Shown here: one piece after another, positions 57,722-64,000 of the stretch | Layout: each line of letters opens with the position of its first letter | Numbering within the stretch: position 1 is the stretch's first letter | Assembly (NCBI GenBank): GCA_002286715.1 | Contig: NSJX01000070.1 | Span: 51,039-115,038 of the forward strand | From: Dentipellis sp. KUC8613 | Taxonomy: Eukaryota > Basidiomycota > Agaricomycetes > Russulales > Hericiaceae | Direction of reading: 5' to 3' | DNA length: 64,000 bases | The notes under the pieces: model-generated | Seen by the model: only the letters and a program-made list of their open reading frames with translations | Databases searched by the model: none | Told to the model about the DNA's origin: nothing | Translations under genes and position numbers: made by a program

Positions 57722-58683
57722 ATGTCATCCATTCCGTCCTCTGATCGACAAGAGATCGTCTTATTATGTGAACTTCACTCCCAAACGCACGGTCATGAAC
57801 GTGGCAATAGATGCATAGTCTTCAAGTCGTACTTCGTAAAATATGGCAGCCACCGCACTCTGCGCCTCGAGTGCGAGACGCAGAAGTACATCTATGGCCT
57901 GGCATCCAACGATTCGAGCGCACCACGCGTCGCGAGGATTGTGGATTACTTCTTCCTCGAGCAGCGGAGGGCGTACCTCGTCATGGAGCTCATTGATTCC
58001 ACCACCTCAGCCGACTCAGAAGATGCGTACGAGAAGATCGCCGACGCACTGCAGTGGCTGCGACGTGTCCCTGTCCCGCAGGGTACCGTGATTGGCCCGG
58101 TGGGCGGCGGACTCGCCCACCACAGAATATTCAAGGATGGCAAGGCGAGCCTAGCTTTCTCGAGCACGCAGGCATTGCAGAATTACATGAACAAGGTGTG
58201 TTCAGAGTCGGAGCCCCACCATGCCTTCGAGATGTCCTGATTCAGACCAATTGACGGGCGACGGATCAGGCTCTCCAGTGGATCCCGAAGCACTCGAGAC
58301 CGCCGCCGATGGATTTCAGTGAGGACGCGCTCGTGTTTACCCAGTCCGAAATGGATGCGAGCAATTTCTTCCTCGACAGCAGCGGCAGAATCTGCATGCT
58401 CGATTTCGAGGCAATCGGGGTGCTGCCGGAGTCCTTCGCCAGCAGCACAATGCACATGAATAGCGGCCGGCCCTTCGTCCATAACGTGGCACGCTATCTG
58501 GATTGGCCAGAGCCTCCTCACCTTCAGTCGATGGCGCAGGCTGCTTATATCTTGGCTATGATAGCTGATCCGACTCTTGGTACGTCTGCTTTAACATCTG
58601 CGTCTAATTGACTACACAGAATGACAATAACCTCGGGGGCAGGTCTGGATGACGACGGTAATCCTAATCCTCACAAGAAGTAG
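57722..58683 (+). CDS. Aminoglycoside-phosphotransferase-like (APH/choline-kinase fold) protein
   Basis: Belongs to the basidiomycete expansion of small-molecule kinases with the protein-kinase-like fold. Three exons: the introns are 58197-58268 and about 58580-58642. The N-lobe reads VFKSYFVKYGSHRTLRLECE (Lys of the ATP site), then YFFLEQRRAYLVMELIDSTT (hinge). The C-lobe has the Brenner-type catalytic loop as LVFTQSEMDASNFFLDSSGR (Asp and Asn at D-x-x-N), then the metal site CMLDFEAIGVLPESF. The end is LDDDGNPNPHKK. About 275 aa. The canonical HGD of APH is replaced by QSEMD, as I recall for related fungal paralogs, so activity is plausible but unproved. Substrate unknown. Confidence 0.78.
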
Positions 58684-59295
58684 CCCTATCTACAGGTAAT
58701 TTGACCCCGAAAATGAGGTCTCCCTTACCAAGCCCCAGAGTAGCATCTTGTACGTTCTAGGAATAATCGACTTTCTAGTCGAAGCTCACAGCGACGCAGG
58801 TCACTCACTTTCATGACGTCTAATGGCACACCCCAGACTCAACTTGAGGTATTTAACAGTACTTTATTAGTTGGAGACTTCTAAAACGCTGCCGTAACGA
58901 CGACGCCGAACCAAAAATGAGTGTTGTGGTTGTTGCAGACGATATCGATGATGATCGGAAACTGAGCAAATACTATGTAAAACAACGATGATGGTAACCG
59001 GTAAAGACTGGAGCAATTGGGATTGAGATTGGTAATCAGGCATAGCAGTCCAAGGACGACCGAGCCGAGCAGCCCGTCGACGGGCGCGCAGGCAAACAAA
59101 CGAGAGTGCGAAAGGTCAGTCAGTGATATATAATATAGTTCCAGCTCGAAATGCATAGAGGAGAGGAGAGGCGCGGAAAACGGCAGAACAAAGAAAAACG
59201 AAAGAAATAGAACAAAATGCAAGCAATGCTGAATGATTTGATGACCGAGATAGGAGCAAGGGCCGCGGGGGATGGTGGAGGGGAGGATGGCACGC
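58684..59295. other. Convergent intergenic, no gene seen
   Basis: 3' flanks of the APH-like and kinase genes. A minus-strand ORF (58881-59438) reads past the kinase stop in another frame and is AT-rich and hydrophobic by composition. Confidence 0.5.
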
Positions 59296-62200
59296 TCAAC
59301 GTGGGGACGAGAACAAGGAGAGAACCTTCTCCGCGCCCTCCTTGTACTTGCGCAGCTTCTTGTTCTTCTGCTTGTCCCCGTCGTCGAAGCCCGCTGCCGG
59401 CGCCTTGACGGTCTCGACGACGTCGGCGTCGCGCCCATCGTCGTTCATCGACGTGTCTGATGATGAGTTCGGGCTACCAATCGAGGTCGCGGACTCCTTC
59501 GACTTGAGCGACATCGACGGTGACATCGTCGACACCGTACCCTTCCCAAACTGCGACGATGGCGGGTGCAGACTTGATGCAGTCGAGAGCGTCGCCGACG
59601 TCGAGTGGTTCAGCGTCTTGCTCCCACGCGACGAATGCGACGCCGGTGGTGACTTGGGCCGCAAGAACTGCTTCGGCGTCTTCCTGAACGGCAGCCCCGG
59701 CGTACGCCCGCGACGCTGCTTGTCCGACGGCACAGGCGAGCCCGCCTCCGACGCGGGCAAATCGGATGCCTGCGACATGCCCGACACGGAGCGATTGGGC
59801 GTCGAGCCCTTGCGGAAGACAGCGAGCTTGTACCGGTCGACGACGCCGCGCGCGAACAGGCTGTTGCCCTTCGCGCCATTGCGGTCCTCGCCCGCAGCCT
59901 CAATGAAGTCCCAGTCGTCGTCCTCCTCCTCGCGCTCCGTCGGCGCCTCGTCCTCGTCGTTCGCGTCCGACAGGTCGCGGTCGAGCGCGGGCACGCCAGA
60001 CTTCTCTCTGCGGTTGCGCGTGGGGCGAGGGTTCCTGTTCGGCGCCTTGGTGGTGACTGGCTTCTTCGGGTCCTTGCGCTTCTCCTCTGCGATTGTGAGC
60101 GCCGCAGCAGCGGCAGCAGCGGCCGCGACGGGGGACTTGGGTGTCTGCGGGACGGGCTTGTCTGTCTTCGCGCGCGCGCTGGTGTCGATCTTGACGGTCG
60201 GCTTGGCTGCGTCCACAGGTGCCGGTTCTGAGGGCGTTGCCTTCTCATCTGGCGTTTCTGGTAGGCCAGTGGGACGTGCTTCTGGTGTCTTCGGCTCAGG
60301 CGTTTGCTCCTCCGATGCAGATACGGCGGCCTTCTTGGCCGCCGCATCCTCCCCATTGAGCTCCGCCAAGATGCTGCGCGTCGCGGCGTCCTCGTCCTCT
60401 TCTTCCGACACAGACGATCCGCTCTCCGCGTCGTCATCGATGATGACCGAATTCCTCCCCTTGAACGAGTACCCATCGAACACATCCACCGAATCGTCTT
60501 CGATGACCGGATGGATGGACGAGCTGCGCGACTGCGACGGCGTCGTGACGGAGTCCTCGCCGTCCGTGCGGTCCGTGTCTGTCTGGTCGCGCTCCCCGTC
60601 CGTATCCATCGCGTCGTTCTCGTCATTAATTACCGGTTCCATGTCGAGGAACGTGTCATCGAAGTTTTGGGTATCGCTTGCATTTTGCGGGTCGATGGGT
60701 GGGATATATGGGGCTAAGAACAACGGCAGGGCCAATGTGAGCACTTTTCACGCTCAGATAGCTAAGATTAATGAAAAGGACGTACGTATATAGCGCTTGT
60801 AATACACGTGGGACCAGTCTCTGCAGATAAGCCCACGGTACGTCAGGACACGGCAACGTGCAGGATGACGGAGCACGTACATCATGGAGAAATAAGGGTG
60901 TCGTTTTATTCGGGGCTCGTTTATTCTGAGCGCGGGATTGCGTTGAAGCAGCTGTGCGACTAATGAGCGGGATTAGGACGAGAGACAAGGATAGCACATA
61001 CTCCGCGGATCAAGCTCTTCGTATCCTGATCCATCGCTCTGTCGTCTGGGAACTGCAGCTCGTCTTGCAGTACACGGACGTACATGTCAGAGTGGTTGTC
61101 TGCCCAGAATGGTGTCTGCAGGAGAACATGAGCGACAAGTCAAGACAAAAAATCCACGCGCAAACTTACGATGCCGGTCAACATTTCATACAGCATCGTC
61201 CCAAAGCTCCACCAATCGACTTCATAGCTGTAAGGCAGGCCCTGGATCACCTCGGGCGCGAGATACTCGGCAGTACCACAGAACGTGCTCGTCGCATCCG
61301 ACCCACGACTAGGCCATGGCTGCGCGAGATCCTGCGAGCGCTCCTCGCCGTTCCCGTTCATCCAGTACGGCGTGGCCGGCGGGGTCTGCGACGCCGTCTG
61401 GAAGCCATTGCGCTGCCCGTTCGGCGTCGACGGCGCGGTGATCGCCGCGCTGCGCCGTGGGAACTCCTTCGAGAGCCCAAAGTCGGTCAGCACGATGTGT
61501 CCGTCGGCCGCGATGAGGATGTTCTCCGGCTTGAGGTCGCGGTAGATGACGCCGGCGTTGTGCAGCCCCTCGACGCCCTCGACGATCTCGGCCGCGTAGA
61601 AGCGCGCACGGTCGCGGCCGAGGCGGCCCCAGCGCGCGAGCTGCGTCGCGAGGTCACCGCCGGGGTGGAAGTCCTATCGCACGCGCGAGCTGTCAGTTGG
61701 GCGCGCGGGATATCACGGAGAGAGGCACTGACCATGACGAGGAAGAGATTCTCCTTATCGTGGAAGCTCCACCACAGCTTGACCACGAACGGGTCCGCGC
61801 CCTCGGCCGCCATGCGCTTGAGCACGGCCTGCTCCGTGAGCGTGTGCTGGAGCTCCTGGTGCGCGAGCACATGGCGCTTGGTGATCGCCTTGAGCGCATA
61901 CAGGTCCGCGGACGAGCGGTGGCGCACAAGGAGCACCTTGCCCGCGCAGCCCTTGCCGAGGACGCGCAGCATCTCAAAGTCGCTCACCTGCACCTTGCGC
62001 TGCGAGAGCTGGCGCTTGGGGTCGGCCGACTTGGAGCGCTTCTTGCGCGCGGCGTGCGACGTGCCGATCGACGCGTCGTCCTCCGTCTGCGACGCCGACG
62101 CCGACGCCGACTGCGGGCTGCTGGTGCCGTCGAGCTTGGTGGAGGACGCGCTGAAGATGCGCGAGAGCCGTGCGGCCTTGTCGGGGTCCGCAGACTGCGA

Positions 62201-63958
62201 GCGCGGGATGCGGGAGGCAACGGTGTCGCCGGCGACGGGCGTGGAGGGCGTCTTCTCGCCTTCGTCAATGCCGTTCGTCACAACGGAATCCGCTTCGTCA
62301 TCCGCCGCGGCATCTTCGATTGGCTTCTTCGGCGAGCGGGGCGTCTCTGGGCGGTCTTCTGCGGTGGCCTCGTCGCCGTCGACAGCCGCAGTCTCCTCTG
62401 CGTCTTCCTCCTGGGCAGGCTCGAGCTCGTCGCGCGCCTTCTCGTCGATGTGCTCGCGGAAGCGGCTGTCCCGCCGGCCGAGCGCAGGCTTCTCCGCCAA
62501 GACGCCGTCGCCGTTCTCCTCCTCGTTCTTCTCGGCATCGCCATTGACGGAAGACGTCACGCTCGACGAGAGCATCTGCACGTCGACGGTGCTGGGCGAG
62601 GTCATGTGTGCCGCGAGATCGGAGCGGACGCGCTTGATGGCGCGCTCGACGCGCACGCTCTCGAGGTCGTCCGTGCGCACGCGCACGAAGCGCTTCCAGA
62701 CACGCGCCTGCCGCAGGAGCTGGTCGTTCGAGACCGTCGTCAGGTACGCCGCGAGGCCCGTGAGCAGCGGGTTCGTGCTCGCGGTGGGGCTCGACAGCGG
62801 GGCCTCGTCGCCGAAAGACGAGAACGGGTCGTTCGATTCCTGTCCGGGCGAGCCGAGGGGCGTGGCGAGCACCGAGGGTGCTGCGCTTCGCGGGCTGCTG
62901 CCTGAGAGAGACGGCTTCGATGCGTGGCGCGCGGCGGAGGACTTGGAAGCTGGCGAGGCAAGGCGGGAGAGGGTGTTGAGGAACGCGGACTTGCGCTTCG
63001 CGGGCTGGGGGAGAGAGTTGGTGTCGATGGGGAGCACGGGGAGCTTGACGGACGGATAGGAGTCGTGGAGCTTGTGGTGGAGGTCGACGATCTCGTGAGC
63101 GGTACGGCTCAGCGTCAAATTGTGCGTAGGCGCTGAACGGAGGGCGTGAGCATCGGCGAGAATGAAGACGGCATTAGAAGGTGCAAAAAATGGCATTATG
63201 CTGCATAACATTGAAGTGCAGGCTTCCCGAAGAAGCAGCACACGCCTGGGCAATGATCCCCGGATCAAGGCAACTTCAATGCTGACAGGTGCCAAAGACA
63301 GTAAACAGTGCGTCCCCAGGTAGCAAGAGCAGTGGACAGGGAAGTTCCTGTACCACTCTGCAAGCTTCCTGCGGCGCCCGTCCGCGTAAGAATCATGCAA
63401 AGCGCATCAACGCGTATGGCCGCGAGGAACACGGGCAGGGCTGGCACGCGAGCCAAGCACGGCCCAGCAACGGCGCAAAGGCATCCTATATGACCCGCCA
63501 AACGTGAAAGCGTACGCTGTCGCACATGATACGAGGGAAACCGATAGACGGCGTGGACGTAATGGTCCTTGCTCTAGAGACGCTCTCTGCGGAGCCATCA
63601 CTCATGATAACCATGCGACATGACCCCAGCGCGACGCTAACAGATGGCATGAAGAGCACGACCCTTCTTCTGGAAGCACTGGACGAGCACCCCGTGCTGC
63701 CCGCCCTCGCGTGATACACTCCAACACACGTCGCCACAACAAAGACAGAAGTGCACACGGCGCAGCAAGAAGGGTAGAGACGGAAACCAAATGCTCACTT
63801 TTGACGTATAAGCTATACGAAGTCGAGTCTCCGGGGTTCTCAGCGACACTGACGGACCAGGGCCCATCCTGGGCGTCCATCCTGAGGACGGGTCGGCGCG
63901 CAGGACGAGACTGGGGTGTGTGGTTACGGTTGTGGTTGTCGGGGACGGGTTCCTTCAT
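59296..63958 (-). CDS. PX-domain AGC-family Ser/Thr kinase (SGK3-like architecture)
   Basis: A phosphoinositide-binding protein kinase. The first exon (ATG 63958) starts MKEPVPDNHNRNHTPQSRPA and ends SYSLYVK. After a 666-nt intron (63798-63133) comes TPTHNLTLSRTAHEIVDLHH, then KLHDSYPSVKLPVLPI, a PX-type domain. A long disordered linker follows. Kinase: GKGCAGKVLLV (Gly loop), YALKAITK (Lys), GVIYRDLKPENILI, LTDFGLSKEF, STFCGTAEYLAPEVI, VDWWSFGTMLYEMLTG. Later small exons give TPFWADNHSDMYVRVLQDEL, HPYFSMIDWSHVYYKRYIPP and the AGC tail YIPPIDPQNASDTQNFDDTF. The hydrophobic motif is FDGYSF. A further ~370-residue acidic, Ala/Pro/Ser extension ends VLSLFSSPR (stop 59298-59296). Odd: about 50 extra residues between DFG and TFCGT. 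Likely endosomal or vacuolar by PX binding (inference). Confidence 0.9.
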
Positions 63959-64000
63959 AGTGATGGGATTGGGAGGAGGAGGAGCGGAATCGATGATGAC

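Noticed and set aside
59342..60793. 483-codon plus-strand ORF
   Set aside because: Antisense shadow of the acidic C-terminal extension of the kinase. Ser/Ala/Val-rich with no domain.
60954..63059. 701-codon plus-strand ORF opposite the PX-AGC kinase
   Set aside because: A mirror of the kinase exons: strong GC-rich codon bias keeps the antisense frame free of stops. Its amino acids are Arg/Ser/Ala-rich with no motif, and it ignores the kinase introns.

Overview
The window is nuclear DNA of a filamentous basidiomycete, most likely an Agaricomycete. Genes are cut by many 48-65 nt GT-AG introns. Coding third positions are GC-rich. Several families are typical of that class: multi-exon COMT-like O-methyltransferases, single-exon F-box proteins, aminoglycoside-phosphotransferase-like kinases and long disordered Ser/Pro proteins. 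A wood-decay polypore is my guess; no gene here fixes the genus.

Layout. (1) 1-5.3 kb: a minus-strand group that may belong to a specialised-metabolism locus running off the left edge. It holds a UbiA-type prenyltransferase (cut by the edge), an O-methyltransferase and a poorly resolved spliced gene, with a broken PHOSPHO-type phosphatase among them. It is bounded by an intron-containing tRNA-Ser(AGA). (2) 5.3-13.6 kb: a gene-poor, repeat-like stretch with a 21-bp minisatellite, a possible retropepsin relic, one small spliced gene of unknown function, a U2 snRNA gene and a MARVEL-like four-helix membrane protein. (3) 13.7-34 kb: a small spliced gene with a phase conflict, proteasome alpha-5, an atypical G-protein alpha subunit, a tail-anchored aldo-keto reductase, a large secreted DUF5695-like protein with a 14-nt micro-exon, a ~1200-residue disordered protein, and a second MARVEL-like gene paralogous to the first. 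(4) 34-39.7 kb: an F-box protein and a newly assembled Cys-rich small protein in a sparse region. (5) 39.7-64 kb: dense housekeeping and signalling genes. These are TORC1 subunit Raptor/Kog1 and dynactin p150 (head to head over a 349-bp shared promoter), a C2H2 zinc-finger protein, adenosine kinase, an orphan 503-aa protein, an APH-like kinase, and a PX-domain AGC kinase with a large activation-loop insertion and a 666-nt intron.

Several genes touch nutrient and membrane signalling (Raptor, PX-AGC kinase, G-alpha, adenosine kinase, dynactin). They look like neighbours rather than a designed cluster. The best leads for new biology are the G-alpha that lacks the catalytic Gln and the myristoylation site, the AGC kinase with the enlarged T-loop, the Cys-rich unknown at 38 kb, and the prenyltransferase/methyltransferase group at the left edge. 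All gene models were built by eye from reading frames and splice signals; exon ends are predictions.
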